From Pseudolabrys sp. (lineage in GTDB: Bacteria > Pseudomonadota > Alphaproteobacteria > Rhizobiales > Xanthobacteraceae): DNA of 64,000 bases. The position numbers and the translations under genes are program-made. The DNA lies in assembly GCA_030655215.1 (NCBI GenBank), contig JAURVZ010000061.1, forward strand, positions 1 through 64,000. Reading direction: 5' to 3'. Below, one piece after another: positions 42,001 through 51,369 of the stretch (position 1 is the first letter of the stretch; every line of letters begins with the position of its first letter). The notes below the pieces were generated by a model that was not told where the DNA came from, did not search any database, and was given only the letters and a program-made list of their open reading frames with translations.

Positions 42001-42744
42001 TCAGCGCGTCGCGCGCAGGCCGTAGAAGCGCTCCAGCACATTATCGATATCGGCCGGATAAAACGGCTTCTTCAGGAAGGCGAGCGCGCCCGAGGCGTGC
42101 GCGCGATCGGCAATGGCATTGTCGATGGTCGACGTCATCATCACCACGGCAACGCCCGGGCTTTCGCGCTTGATCTCGGACAGTGTCTCGAAGCCGTTCA
42201 GGCCGGGCATGTTGTAATCGAGAAATACCAGGCCGAATTTGCCGCCGCGCAATTGATCAAGCGCGGCGAAGCCTTCCGACGCCTCATGCATGTCCAGCTT
42301 GAAACGGCTGCCGGACAGGATCTTGCGCACGATGCTGCGCATCGTGCCGGAATCGTCAACGATCAGCACCTTGGTCGGATATGCGGCGCGCACGCAGATT
42401 TCCAGAAAATTGCGCGCTTCTTCCTTGGTGGCCGGTTTGCCAAGCACACCATCGACGCCCTCCGGACGCGTGCTGCCCGGATTCCCTGACATGAAGATCA
42501 GCGGCCGCGGCGTGCGCAACCGCGCTGTCGCGATCACCACCGCCGTTTCCGGCGCCGGCAGGTCGTTGTCGATCAGGCAAATATCGATGCCGCCATAAGC
42601 GAGCGCGGCGGCCCCGGTCGACGCTTTGTAGGCGGTAAATTCAATCGGCACGGACGATAGCGCAGCGCCATGGCGCCACGGCTCGAGATCGGCCGGAACG
42701 GCGGAGATCGCCACCAATTTGAGCGAAACGAGATCGCCGCCCAT
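42001..42744 (-). CDS. Response regulator with degenerate N-terminal receiver
   Basis: A 247-residue protein made of two receiver-like halves. The C-terminal receiver (about residues 123-240) is complete: KVLIVDDSGTMRSIV, the phospho-accepting Asp in VFLDYNMPGLNG, VMMTSTIDN and FLKKPFYP. The N-terminal half (IDICLIDNDLPAPE, PRPLIFMSGNPG, GVLGKPATKEEA) has the shape of a receiver but an altered active site. No output domain is present, so it may act like CheY or as a phosphorelay adaptor. ATG 42744 is chosen over TTG 42759. Confidence 0.85.
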   Translation of the reverse strand: MGGDLVSLKLVAISAVPADLEPWRHGAALSSVPIEFTAYKASTGAAALAYGGIDICLIDNDLPAPETAVVIATARLRTPRPLIFMSGNPGSTRPEGVDGVLGKPATKEEARNFLEICVRAAYPTKVLIVDDSGTMRSIVRKILSGSRFKLDMHEASEGFAALDQLRGGKFGLVFLDYNMPGLNGFETLSEIKRESPGVAVVMMTSTIDNAIADRAHASGALAFLKKPFYPADIDNVLERFYGLRATR

Positions 42745-42970
42745 CCTGACTTGCCCCAACCCCGACTACCCTAAGCTCAAGTGCCCCAGCTTTGTTCTAC
42801 TTTGAAGGGTGCACTATTACCGCTGATCAATGGTCGTACCGGCTCTGCTTTGCAATCGACAGAGTTTTTTTCGACTAAAAGCTTGGGGAAAACCAGGCGC
42901 CAAATACGCCGTGTTTATAGGCTATTCGCAGCAGAGAAGTTCCAGCAATCACTGGCGCGGGAACTTTGCC

Positions 42971-44305
42971 TCAGCCGGCCAAGGTTTCAACAAAGCGGAC
43001 GCATTCGCCGTGCCCGGCAGCAATCAGACTGCCTTCCCACATCACCTTGTGCCCGCGCACGATGGTGCCGACCGGCCAGCCGGTGACGGCCATGCCGTCA
43101 TAGGGCGTCCATCCAGACTTGGAGGCGATCCAGGCGTTGCTGATGGTTTCGCGGCGCTTCATGTCGACCACCGTGACGTCGGCGTCATAACCGGCGGCGA
43201 TGCGGCCTTTATTGGCCATGCCGAAGACGCGGGCCGGACCGGCGCTGGTCAGATCGACCAGGCGCTGCAAGGTCAAGCGGCCGGCATTGACGTGGTCGAG
43301 CATGAGCGGGACGAGCGTCTGCACACCGGACATGCCGGAATGCACCTTCGGATAGATGTGTGATTTCTCTTCCAACGTATGCGGCGAGTGGTCGGAGCCG
43401 ATATTGTCGATGACGCCTTGCGCGATCGCGTTCCACAGGCCGGTGCGATGGCTGGCATCGCGGATCGGCGGATTGAGTTGCGCGAGCGTGCCGAGCTTTT
43501 CGTAGCAGTCCGGCGCGGCAAGCGTGAGATGCGCCGGCGTTGCTTCAGCCGTGGCGACATCCTTATGGCCGGCGAGATAGATCGCCTCTTCTTTCGACGT
43601 CACGTGCAGGACGTGGACGCGCTTGCCGGTTTCGTGCGCCAGAGTGATCAGGCGCTGCGTGCAGATCATCGCCGCCTGCGCATCGCGCCAGACCGGATGC
43701 GAACGCGGATCGCCTTCGACGCGCAGGTTCATGCGCTCGTTCAGCCGGTTCTCGTCCTCGGAATGAAAGGCCGCGCGGCGGTTGATGGCTTTCAGCACCG
43801 CGCGCACGCCTTCGTCATCGTCAATCAAGAGCGAGCCGGTTGACGAACCCATGAACACCTTGATGGCGCAGGCGCCGGGCAGCCGTTCCAGCTCGCCAAG
43901 ATCGGGCGTGTTCTCGCGCGTGGCGCCGACATAGAAGGCGAAGTCGCAATGCATGCGGTGATGCGCGCGGCTCACTTTGTCGGCGAGGGTCGCGGCATCG
44001 ATGGTCTGCGGGATCGTGTTCGGCATTTCGAATGTCGCCACAATGCCGCCGAGCACGGCGCCGCGCGAGCCGCTTTCCAGATCCTCTTTGTGCGTCAGGC
44101 CCGGCTCGCGGAAATGCACATGCGTGTCCATGACGCCCGGCAATAGATGCAAGCCCCGGCAGTCGACCACCTCGCCGGCCGAGGCCATCGACAGATCGCC
44201 AATGGCCGCGAAACGGCCGTCGCGAATGCCGAGGTCGCGCACGCCCTCGCCGTCCTGGTTGACGACCGTGCCGCCCTTGAGGATGAGATCGAAAGTGTCG
44301 GCCAT
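42971..44305 (-). CDS. Dihydroorotase (amidohydrolase)
   Basis: A 444-residue cyclic amidohydrolase. It shows the metal motif MDTHVHFREPGLTHKED, the FEMPNTIPQT segment, a later HVLHVTSKEEA histidine, and DNIGSDHSPHTLEEK near residue 310, a pattern of class I dihydroorotases (carbamoyl-aspartate to dihydroorotate in pyrimidine synthesis). Allantoinase is the main alternative, and no pyrB or purine catabolic gene is adjacent. ATG 44305 is used because the amidohydrolase begins at DTFDLILKGG; a longer reading from 44419 is not supported. It is divergent from the ygfZ operon. Confidence 0.87.
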   Translation of the reverse strand: MADTFDLILKGGTVVNQDGEGVRDLGIRDGRFAAIGDLSMASAGEVVDCRGLHLLPGVMDTHVHFREPGLTHKEDLESGSRGAVLGGIVATFEMPNTIPQTIDAATLADKVSRAHHRMHCDFAFYVGATRENTPDLGELERLPGACAIKVFMGSSTGSLLIDDDEGVRAVLKAINRRAAFHSEDENRLNERMNLRVEGDPRSHPVWRDAQAAMICTQRLITLAHETGKRVHVLHVTSKEEAIYLAGHKDVATAEATPAHLTLAAPDCYEKLGTLAQLNPPIRDASHRTGLWNAIAQGVIDNIGSDHSPHTLEEKSHIYPKVHSGMSGVQTLVPLMLDHVNAGRLTLQRLVDLTSAGPARVFGMANKGRIAAGYDADVTVVDMKRRETISNAWIASKSGWTPYDGMAVTGWPVGTIVRGHKVMWEGSLIAAGHGECVRFVETLAG

Positions 44306-44417
44306 ACTGGAGCCACTCCAAAAGGGGGTCTTGAGGCTTTCCGCACAGCGCTTACGTTTCGGCGTGGTTTCTGGCAAGACGGAACGGGGCCGATTTGCCC
44401 GGCGTATGAGAAAAAAC

Positions 44418-45317
44418 ATGCAAGAAAACGCTCAAGCAGCGCTGCTTTCCGAACGAGGCGTGGTCAAGGTGGCAGGGCCGGATGCGAGAGCCTTCCTAAA
44501 TGGCCTGGCGACGACCGACATTACCAAGGTCGCGCCGGGACAACCGCGCTTCGGCGCGCTGCTGACGCCGCAGGGCAAGATCATCGTCGACTTTTTCGTG
44601 GTCGAAATCCCGCCCGAGGACGGCGACGGCTTTTTCCTCGATTGCCCGAAAGCGCTGCTGCAGCCGCTTGTCGAGAAGCTGACCTTTTACCGGCTGCGCG
44701 CCAAGGTCACGATCGAGGACCTGTCGGACAAGCTCGGTGTCATGGCCGCCTGGGGTGGCAGTGCTAAGAGCGATTACGGCCTGTGCTATCCCGATCCGCG
44801 GCTCGCTGGCCTGGGCATGCGTATCATCGTGCCGCCGGATCTCGCGACGGAGACGGCCGCCGATCTCGGTGCCACCCTGGTCGACGCGGACGCCTATGAA
44901 GCGCACCGCATCGCGCTCGGCGTGCCGCGCGGCGGCCAGGATTTCATTTACATGGACGCCTTCCCGCACGAAGCGGACATGGATCAACTCGCCGGTGTCG
45001 ATTTCGACAAGGGCTGCTACGTCGGCCAGGAAGTTGTCTCGCGCGTTGAGCATCGATCGACCGCGCGCAACCGTGTCGTGCCTGTCATTCTCGACAATGG
45101 CGCGCCGATGCAAGGCGCGGCGGTGATGATGGGCGACAAGCAGATCGGCTTCATGGGCTCATCAGCGCAGGGCCGCGGCTTGGCGATGATACGGCTCGAC
45201 CGCATCGCCGACGCGCTGACCAGCGCCACGCCGATCATTGCCGGCGGCATTGCCATCCGCGCCGCGAAACCGGACTGGGCCAAGTTTGCGTGGCCGGGTG
45301 AAGAGAAGGCGTCATGA
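44418..45317 (+). CDS. ygfZ: YgfZ/GcvT-domain folate-binding protein
   Basis: A 299-residue tetrahydrofolate-dependent protein that helps maintain certain Fe-S enzymes, including the tRNA methylthiolase MiaB in E. coli. The family signature KGCYVGQEVVSR (K-G-C-Y-x-G-Q-E) is present near residue 200, with N-terminal RAFLNGLATTDI and GALLTPQGKIIVDF. ATG 44418 is preceded by a GAGA run; ATG 44406 would add four residues. Its stop overlaps the start of tag (ATGA). It heads a run of at least five plus-strand genes. Confidence 0.9.
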   Translation: MQENAQAALLSERGVVKVAGPDARAFLNGLATTDITKVAPGQPRFGALLTPQGKIIVDFFVVEIPPEDGDGFFLDCPKALLQPLVEKLTFYRLRAKVTIEDLSDKLGVMAAWGGSAKSDYGLCYPDPRLAGLGMRIIVPPDLATETAADLGATLVDADAYEAHRIALGVPRGGQDFIYMDAFPHEADMDQLAGVDFDKGCYVGQEVVSRVEHRSTARNRVVPVILDNGAPMQGAAVMMGDKQIGFMGSSAQGRGLAMIRLDRIADALTSATPIIAGGIAIRAAKPDWAKFAWPGEEKAS

Positions 45318-45934
45318 GCGATACGATCAAGCACGATGACGGCCTGATCCGCTGCCCGTGGCCGAAGACCGATCCGCTGTACGTCGCCTATCACGACACC
45401 GAATGGGGCGTGCCGGAGTGGGACGACCGCGCGCTGTTCGAGAAGCTCATTCTTGACGGCTTTCAGGCCGGGCTGTCGTGGATCACCATTTTGCGCAAGC
45501 GAGATAATTTCCGCGCCGCCTTTGACGGCTTCAATCCGGAAAAGATTGCGCGCTATACGCCGAAGAAGGTCGAGCGGCTGATGCAGGATGCCGGCATCGT
45601 CCGCAACCGGTCTAAGATCGAAGGCACGGTCAATTCAGCCAAGGCCTATCTCAACATCATGGAAAGCGGTCCGGGCTTTTCCGCGATGCTTTGGGATCAT
45701 CTTGGTGGTAGGCCGCACGATCACAAGATCGGCGCGCGCTCGAAGACGCCGACCGAGGACGAGATTTCCCGCGCCATGAGTAAGCAGTTGCTGAGCCACG
45801 GCTTCAAATTCGTAGGCCCGACCATTGTCTATGCTTTCATGCAGGCCGTCGGCATGGTCAATGACCATCTGGTGACCTGCCACTGCCACGCCAAGTGCAA
45901 CAAACTCGGCAAGAAGAGCCCCTTTCACACATGA
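45314..45934 (+). CDS. tag: DNA-3-methyladenine glycosylase I
   Basis: Removes 3-methyladenine from alkylated DNA, starting base excision repair. The 206-residue protein shows the diagnostic N-terminal RCPWPKTDPLYVAYHDTEWG and the segment FQAGLSWITILRKRDNFR, and the zinc-binding C-terminus with HLVTCHCHAKC. Both ends overlap neighbours by ATGA (ygfZ upstream, HD gene downstream), so translation is coupled. Confidence 0.96.
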   Translation: MSDTIKHDDGLIRCPWPKTDPLYVAYHDTEWGVPEWDDRALFEKLILDGFQAGLSWITILRKRDNFRAAFDGFNPEKIARYTPKKVERLMQDAGIVRNRSKIEGTVNSAKAYLNIMESGPGFSAMLWDHLGGRPHDHKIGARSKTPTEDEISRAMSKQLLSHGFKFVGPTIVYAFMQAVGMVNDHLVTCHCHAKCNKLGKKSPFHT

Positions 45935-46542
45935 GCAAAGCGATCAAAGCAGGCGCGCCCCGCGCCTGGCAACGCATGCTGTCGGGCCGCAGGCTCGACC
46001 TGCTCGACCCGTCGCCGCTTGATGTCGAGATGGACGACATCGCGCATGGCCTCGCGCGCGTCGCCCGCTGGAACGGGCAGACCAAAGGCACGCATATATT
46101 CTCGGTCGCGCAGCACGTGCTGCTGGTCGAAGCCTTGGCACGGCAGAAGACGCCAACGCTCGATGCGCGCGGTCGGCTCGCCGTGCTGCTGCATGACTCC
46201 GCTGAATATGTGATTGGCGACATGATCTCGCCGTTCAAGGCGGTGATCGGCGACAGCTACAAGGTGGTCGAGAACCGCCTGCTCGCCGCCATTCACCTCC
46301 GCTTCGGCCTGCCGGCGAAATTGCCGGATGCATTGCTCAAGCTGATTAAGGCCGCCGACCGCAATGCCGCCTATTTGGAATCGACGCATCTTGCCGGCTT
46401 CGAAGACGCCGAGGCGCGCAAGTTCTTCGGCCCGCCGCCGAAATACTCCGCCGCGATGGAGCGCGATTATCTGACGCCGTGGCCGGCCTCCACCGCGGCC
46501 AAGAAGTTCAAAGAGCGCATCGAGAAATTGTTGCGCGCATAG
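45931..46542 (+). CDS. HD-domain phosphohydrolase (YfbR-like)
   Basis: A 203-residue HD-fold hydrolase. The metal ligands are seen in HIFSVAQHVLLVE and the HD pair in AVLLHDSAEYVIGDM, with the last Asp in IKAADRNAAYLE. YfbR-type enzymes dephosphorylate deoxynucleoside monophosphates, and the motifs fit that group; the substrate is inferred. The start ATG 45931 overlaps the tag stop. It follows tag in a DNA-repair-flavoured operon. Confidence 0.88.
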   Translation: MSKAIKAGAPRAWQRMLSGRRLDLLDPSPLDVEMDDIAHGLARVARWNGQTKGTHIFSVAQHVLLVEALARQKTPTLDARGRLAVLLHDSAEYVIGDMISPFKAVIGDSYKVVENRLLAAIHLRFGLPAKLPDALLKLIKAADRNAAYLESTHLAGFEDAEARKFFGPPPKYSAAMERDYLTPWPASTAAKKFKERIEKLLRA

Positions 46543-46551
46543 GGACGGCTC

Positions 46552-49269
46552 ATGGAATACCTCCTGCTGGCAGCTCTGGTTCTGGCTTTCCCTGTCATCG
46601 CCATTGTGGCGCTGGTCAAGGCCAGCAATCTGCGCACCGACATGCAACGCATGGCGCTGCGCATTGCCGCGCTGGAAGCGAACCGGCCTGCTGAAAGCAG
46701 CGGCCCTGCACCAGCCGGAGCTCTCGATCCGGCGCCAGACCCAACACCTCCCGGCCCATCCGTTGTTGCCAAATTATGGGTCGACCCACCGGAAGATCAA
46801 ACACCAACGCCTGAAGGCGCTATCGAGCCTCCCCCAGCGCCTGTCACGCCGCCCGCACCCGCGACACCCAAAGCCAGCTTCGAAGAACGCTTCGGCACGC
46901 AATGGGTGGTGTGGATCGGCGGCCTCGCTTTGGCGCTCGGCGGCGTCTTTCTCGTCCGCTTTTCGATCGAAGCGGGCCTGATCGGTCCCGGTGTCCGTGT
47001 TGCGCTCGGCGTCCTCTTCGCCGCCGCTCTGATCGCTGTCGGCGAGTGGGCACGCCGCAAAGGCAATCTGGCCGGCTTCGTTGCGCCGCCGAAGGTCGAT
47101 ATACCGAGCATCCTCACCGCCGCCGGTACGATGGCCGCCTTCGCCACGGTCTATGCCGCCTTCGCGCTGTATGGCTTTCTATCTGCCGCGATGGCTTTCA
47201 TCCTGCTCGGGCTTGTTGCGCTGGCGACGCTCGGCGCTGCGCTGCTGCATGGTCCCGCGCTCGCCGGCCTCGGTCTTGTCGGCGCCTATGTCACGCCGCT
47301 GCTCGTCTCATCCGAAGAGCCGAGCTATTGGGCGCTTTATCTTTATCTCGCCATTGTCACCGCCGCCGCTTTCGCGCTGGCGCGCATGCGGCTGTGGCGC
47401 TGGCTCGCGGTCACCGCCGTCGTGTTCGGCACTCTGTGGACATTCCCGGGCATCGACTATCTCGCGGTCGAAGCGGTCGGCGCTCATCTGTTTCATGTCA
47501 TCGCCGGCTTCGCATTGGCGGCGCTGCTGATCGTCTCCGGTCTGTTGTTCGGCCCCTCCGCCGAGCCCGGCAAGATCGACGAGGTTTCATCCGGCTCGAT
47601 CGCCGCGTATCTGTTTGCTGCCGCCTGCCTGACCGTCGCGACCGACCACAGCGGCGCATCGCTGATTGTTTTCGCATTGATGACAGCGGCCACCGTCGGC
47701 ATTGCCTGGCGCACGACCGCCGCGCTATGGGCGCTGCCCGCCGCAGCGCTACTGACCATCTTTGTCATGCTCGAATGGGCCGCGCCGCAAATCTACGAAA
47801 CCTTGGTGTTGCCCGCCGGCGTCACCAGCAACGCGATTGCCGGACCGTCGACCGGCAGCGGGCTGCATCTCGCGCTCGGCGCCGCCTTTGCCGCATTGTT
47901 CGGGCTCGCTGGTTTCGCAGCGCTGGACGACCGCTTCAATGTCGCGCGCGATGCCCGCACCGCCCTGATCTGGAGCGGCACCGCTGTCGTCGCACCCATC
48001 GCCATCCTGATCGCCCTGTATTATCGCGTGGCGCAATTCGATCGCTCGATTCCCTTCGCCATAGTCGCCTTGCTGCTGGCGGCCTTGTACGGCTACGCCA
48101 CCGAACTGTTGAGCAAGCGCGCGCCGCGGCCCGGCCTCGCCGGTGCATCAGCCGTGTTTGCCACTGGCGCTGTGGCAGGACTCGCGCTGGCCCTCACCTT
48201 CGCGCTCGACAAAGGCTGGCTCACCGTCGCGCTCGCGCTGATGGTGCCGGGCATTGCCTGGATCGCCGAACAGCGGCCTTTGCCGGCGCTGCGTTATCTC
48301 GCCGCCGCTATCATTGCGCTGGTCGTCCTGCGCATCGGCTATGAGCCGCGCATTGTCGGCAATGACATCGGCACGACGCCGATCTTCAACTGGATTCTCT
48401 ACGGTTACGGCGTGCCTGCGCTGTCGTTCTGGACCGCCGGTGTCCTGTTGCGCCGCCGCGCCGATGACGTACCGGCGCGCATGGCCGACTCAGCGGCCAT
48501 CCTGTTCACCGTGTTGTTGTGCACACTGGAAATCCGCCACTACATCAATAATGGCGACGTTTTCCGGACATCGACGGCGCTGGCGGAAATCGGCATGCAG
48601 GTTTCGGTTGGGTTGGCGATTACCATTGGCCTCGAACGCCTGCGGGTGCGCAGCCAGTCGGTCGTGCATAATATCGGCGCTCTCGTGATCGGCGGTGCCA
48701 CATTCCTCGCCATTTTGTTCGGTCTGCTGGTGACGGTGAATCCGATGTTCACGGGCCGGCCGGTCGGCGACGGCACATTCTTCAATCTCGTGCTGCTCGG
48801 CTACGGCATTCCCGCCATTCTCGCCGCGATCCTCGCTTTGATCGCACAACACAGCCGGCCGCTCGCCTATCGCGTCGTCGCCGCGACCACGGCGGTCACG
48901 CTGGCGATTGCTTATCTGTCGCTGCAAATCCGCACGATCTACCACGGGCCGTTCCTGGCGCGCGGCATCACCACGGACGCCGAGCAATACACCTACTCGG
49001 CGACGTGGCTCGTCTTCGGCGTGTTGCTTCTGGTCGCCGGCTTCCTGCTGCGCTCGCAGCCGACGCGCATGGCCTCCGCCGCCGTGGTCGCGCTGACCAT
49101 TGCCAAGGTGTTCCTGATCGACATGGCGGGCCTCACCGGCATCTACCGCGCCTTGTCCTTCATCGGCCTCGGCGTCGTGCTGGTTGGCATTGGCTGGCTG
49201 TATCAGCGGCTGCTGTTTCCGGCCAAGGTCCCGCCGGCACGCGACATCAAACCGGATGGTCAGGAGTAA
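46552..49269 (+). CDS. DUF2339 large polytopic membrane protein
   Basis: A 905-residue protein with well over twenty hydrophobic segments. The N-terminus is one membrane helix (LLLAALVLAFPVIAIVALVK) with a following coiled region, then a Pro-rich linker (about residues 45-105). The membrane core starts at FGTQWVVWIGGLALALGGVF. This matches DUF2339, a family without established function, found in many proteobacteria and Bacteroidetes. It lies 9 bp after the HD gene and 4 bp before a thioesterase gene, so it belongs to the ygfZ operon, although no functional link is obvious. Confidence 0.87.
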   Translation: MEYLLLAALVLAFPVIAIVALVKASNLRTDMQRMALRIAALEANRPAESSGPAPAGALDPAPDPTPPGPSVVAKLWVDPPEDQTPTPEGAIEPPPAPVTPPAPATPKASFEERFGTQWVVWIGGLALALGGVFLVRFSIEAGLIGPGVRVALGVLFAAALIAVGEWARRKGNLAGFVAPPKVDIPSILTAAGTMAAFATVYAAFALYGFLSAAMAFILLGLVALATLGAALLHGPALAGLGLVGAYVTPLLVSSEEPSYWALYLYLAIVTAAAFALARMRLWRWLAVTAVVFGTLWTFPGIDYLAVEAVGAHLFHVIAGFALAALLIVSGLLFGPSAEPGKIDEVSSGSIAAYLFAAACLTVATDHSGASLIVFALMTAATVGIAWRTTAALWALPAAALLTIFVMLEWAAPQIYETLVLPAGVTSNAIAGPSTGSGLHLALGAAFAALFGLAGFAALDDRFNVARDARTALIWSGTAVVAPIAILIALYYRVAQFDRSIPFAIVALLLAALYGYATELLSKRAPRPGLAGASAVFATGAVAGLALALTFALDKGWLTVALALMVPGIAWIAEQRPLPALRYLAAAIIALVVLRIGYEPRIVGNDIGTTPIFNWILYGYGVPALSFWTAGVLLRRRADDVPARMADSAAILFTVLLCTLEIRHYINNGDVFRTSTALAEIGMQVSVGLAITIGLERLRVRSQSVVHNIGALVIGGATFLAILFGLLVTVNPMFTGRPVGDGTFFNLVLLGYGIPAILAAILALIAQHSRPLAYRVVAATTAVTLAIAYLSLQIRTIYHGPFLARGITTDAEQYTYSATWLVFGVLLLVAGFLLRSQPTRMASAAVVALTIAKVFLIDMAGLTGIYRALSFIGLGVVLVGIGWLYQRLLFPAKVPPARDIKPDGQE

Positions 49270-49273
49270 ACGC

Positions 49274-49750
49274 GTGACAAATTTGTCTTACGGCGTGGTC
49301 AGCGCTGACGTCCTGACTTCCTACGACGGCCTGAGCTTTCTGCAGGCGCTGATTGACGGCACGCTGCCGCAGCCACCGATCGGCGAGACAATGGGCTTTC
49401 ATCTCATCGAGGTCGCGCATGGCCGCGCCGTTTTCACCGGCACGCCGGGCATGCAGCATTACAACCCGATCGGCACCGTGCATGCGGGTTTCGCCGCGAC
49501 ATTGCTCGATTCGTGCGTCGCCTGCGCGGTGAACTCAACCTTGTTGAAGGGCGAAACCTACACGACGCTGGAGTTGAAGCTCAATCTCGTGCGCGCTTTG
49601 ACCAAGGATGTCGGGCCGGTGCGCGCCGAAGGCCGCATCATTCATCGCGGCCGCACGGTGGCGACATCGGAAGGCGATCTGAAGGATGCGTCAGGCAAGC
49701 TCTACGCGCACGCCACGACGACGTGCATGATTTTCCCGGCTAAGCTGTAG
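49274..49750 (+). CDS. PaaI-family thioesterase (hotdog fold)
   Basis: A 158-residue hotdog-fold acyl-CoA thioesterase. The catalytic region is GTVHAGFAATLLDSCVACAV (HAG-x with a downstream Asp) near residue 75, and the beta-strand YTTLELKLNLVRAL follows. Substrate may be a short or aromatic acyl-CoA. The start is GTG 49274, which has a perfect CAGGAG 7 bases upstream; the longer reading from 49184 would overlap the DUF2339 gene. It is the last gene of the run beginning with ygfZ. Confidence 0.9.
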   Translation: MTNLSYGVVSADVLTSYDGLSFLQALIDGTLPQPPIGETMGFHLIEVAHGRAVFTGTPGMQHYNPIGTVHAGFAATLLDSCVACAVNSTLLKGETYTTLELKLNLVRALTKDVGPVRAEGRIIHRGRTVATSEGDLKDASGKLYAHATTTCMIFPAKL

Positions 49751-49768
49751 CGGAGCGTGTCGCACGAG

Positions 49769-49791
49769 ATGGCCGGATCAAGTCCGGCCAT
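49769..49791. repeat. Short ATGGCCGGA palindrome
   Basis: ATGGCCGGA-TCAAG-TCCGGCCAT, a perfect 9-bp inverted repeat of the same type as the elements at 26803 and 39075. It separates two convergent genes and could end transcription from both sides. Confidence 0.65.
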
Positions 49792-49799
49792 GACAAGTG

Positions 49800-50258
49800 T
49801 CAGTTGTTGGCGGTCGCCGAGAGCGAGCGGCGCAGGTTCAGCGGCTCGCCGCTGTCATTGGTCGAGGCGCTGGCGCGCACGGTGCGGCGGGTGAACTCGC
49901 AATAGGCAAAGCCGAGGCCGGAAATCGCGCCACGGAAGGATTGATCGTCGACCTTGGTCAGCTTGAAGCACGGATTGATCGGCATGCCGCGCACCGAGGC
50001 GCAGACCGATTCACCTTTGACCTGAATCGTGTTGGACGGCAGCGCCGCGTAGCGCACCTTGCCGGAGCCTTGGAACTGGATCGAGCCGACAACGGAGCCA
50101 TCGGCCAGTACCCGCCCTTGGCCGCGCGTGCCTTCAAAGCAGTTGTAGCTGAATGTTTTGCCGACAACGAAGCGGCGCGCCTCTTCGGCGGTCATGCTGT
50201 CGGCCAATGCCGGCGCAGCGGCCAACAGGCCGACCAGAAACGCAACAACACGCAACAT
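49800..50258 (-). CDS. Exported hypothetical protein (152 aa)
   Basis: A 152-residue secreted protein. Residues 1-19 are a signal peptide ending in ALA. The mature part has four cysteines (YNCFEGTRGQGRV, VCASVRG, NPCFKLT, YCEFTRR), likely two disulfides, and a beta-rich pattern (GSVVGSIQFQGSGKVRYAALP). ATG 50258 has GGAG 8 bases upstream. I do not recognise a named family. No operon partner is apparent. Confidence 0.75.
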   Translation of the reverse strand: MLRVVAFLVGLLAAAPALADSMTAEEARRFVVGKTFSYNCFEGTRGQGRVLADGSVVGSIQFQGSGKVRYAALPSNTIQVKGESVCASVRGMPINPCFKLTKVDDQSFRGAISGLGFAYCEFTRRTVRASASTNDSGEPLNLRRSLSATANN

Positions 50259-50372
50259 CACACAACTCCAACTGACGCCACATTACACGAGGCCCAGATT
50301 ACTAAAGGTCCCGGCCGTTTTTAAAGTCCAAAACGAACATACCTAACGAAAGTCGCCAAATCCTGAACGCGG

Positions 50373-51359
50373 TTAACCGATTTTCACCACGACGCGGCCG
50401 CGCACCTGCCCGGCCATGATGGCTTCCGCCGTCTCCGGCAGCTCAGAAAGGCCGATTTCCCGGGTCATGGCGGCCAATTTGGGGCGATCGAGGTCGGTTT
50501 CCAGCCTTTTCCACGCTTCCTCGCGCTTGGCCAGCGGGCACATCACCGAGTCGATGCCGTAAAGACACACACCGCGCAAAATAAACGGCGCGACTGAACT
50601 CGGCAGGTCCATGCCGCCGGCCAGACCACAGGCGGCCACCGCGCCGCCATAGCGGGTCATCGACAGCAGGTTGGCCAATGTCGTGGAACCGACAGAGTCG
50701 ATGCCGCCGGCCCAGCGCTCCTTGGCCAGCATCTTGACCGGGCCGGTCAAGGCAGCGCGCTCGACGATCTCGGTGGCCCCTAAGCCCTTGAGGTAGTCGG
50801 ATTCCTCAGGCCTGCCGGTGACGGCGCTGACCGGATAGCCGAGTTTTGCCAAGAGCGCGATGGCGACCGAACCGACGCCGCCGGCAGCGCCGGTGACGGC
50901 GACCGAGCCGCTCGCGGGGGTCAGGCCGTGCTTCTCCAGCGCCATGACCGACAGCATCGCCGTATAGCCGGCCGTGCCGATGGCCATGGCCTCGCGCGTG
51001 CTCATTGTCGCGGGCAGCCGCACCAGCCAGTCGCCTTTGACCCGGGTCTTTTCGGCATAGGCGCCGAGATGCGTTTCGCCGGTGCCCCAGCCATTGAGGA
51101 TGACCTTGTCGCCCGGCTTCCAGGCGGCGTGGCTCGAGCTTTCAACCGTGCCGGCAAAGTCGACGCCGGCGATCATCGGAAAGCGGCGCACGACCGGCGC
51201 CTTGCCGGTCAGCGCCAGGCCGTCCTTGTAATTGACCGTCGAGTATTCGACGCGGACGGTAACATCGCCGTCCATCAGATTGGCTTCGTCGAAATCCGTG
51301 AGCCCGGCCTTGGTGCCGGTCTCGGTCTTCTCGATCAGCATCGCCTTGAATGTCGCCAC
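50373..51359 (-). CDS. acuI: Acryloyl-CoA reductase-type MDR oxidoreductase (YhdH/AcuI)
   Basis: A 328-residue zinc-free medium-chain dehydrogenase of the YhdH/YhfP type. AcuI reduces acryloyl-CoA to propionyl-CoA with NADPH, protecting against acrylate and serving 3-hydroxypropionate and DMSP metabolism. Seen are [30 protein letters not shown], and the cofactor motif [20 protein letters not shown]. The start is GTG 51359 with AAGGAG 7 bases upstream. It lies 10 bp after the MFS gene and is probably cotranscribed with it. Confidence 0.88.
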   Translation of the reverse strand: MATFKAMLIEKTETGTKAGLTDFDEANLMDGDVTVRVEYSTVNYKDGLALTGKAPVVRRFPMIAGVDFAGTVESSSHAAWKPGDKVILNGWGTGETHLGAYAEKTRVKGDWLVRLPATMSTREAMAIGTAGYTAMLSVMALEKHGLTPASGSVAVTGAAGGVGSVAIALLAKLGYPVSAVTGRPEESDYLKGLGATEIVERAALTGPVKMLAKERWAGGIDSVGSTTLANLLSMTRYGGAVAACGLAGGMDLPSSVAPFILRGVCLYGIDSVMCPLAKREEAWKRLETDLDRPKLAAMTREIGLSELPETAEAIMAGQVRGRVVVKIG

Positions 51360-51369
51360 GAAACGCTCC

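Noticed and set aside
44381-44406. GGAAC-N17-CGTA before ygfZ
   Set aside because: The -10 word is imperfect and would place transcription start at or after the ATG candidates.
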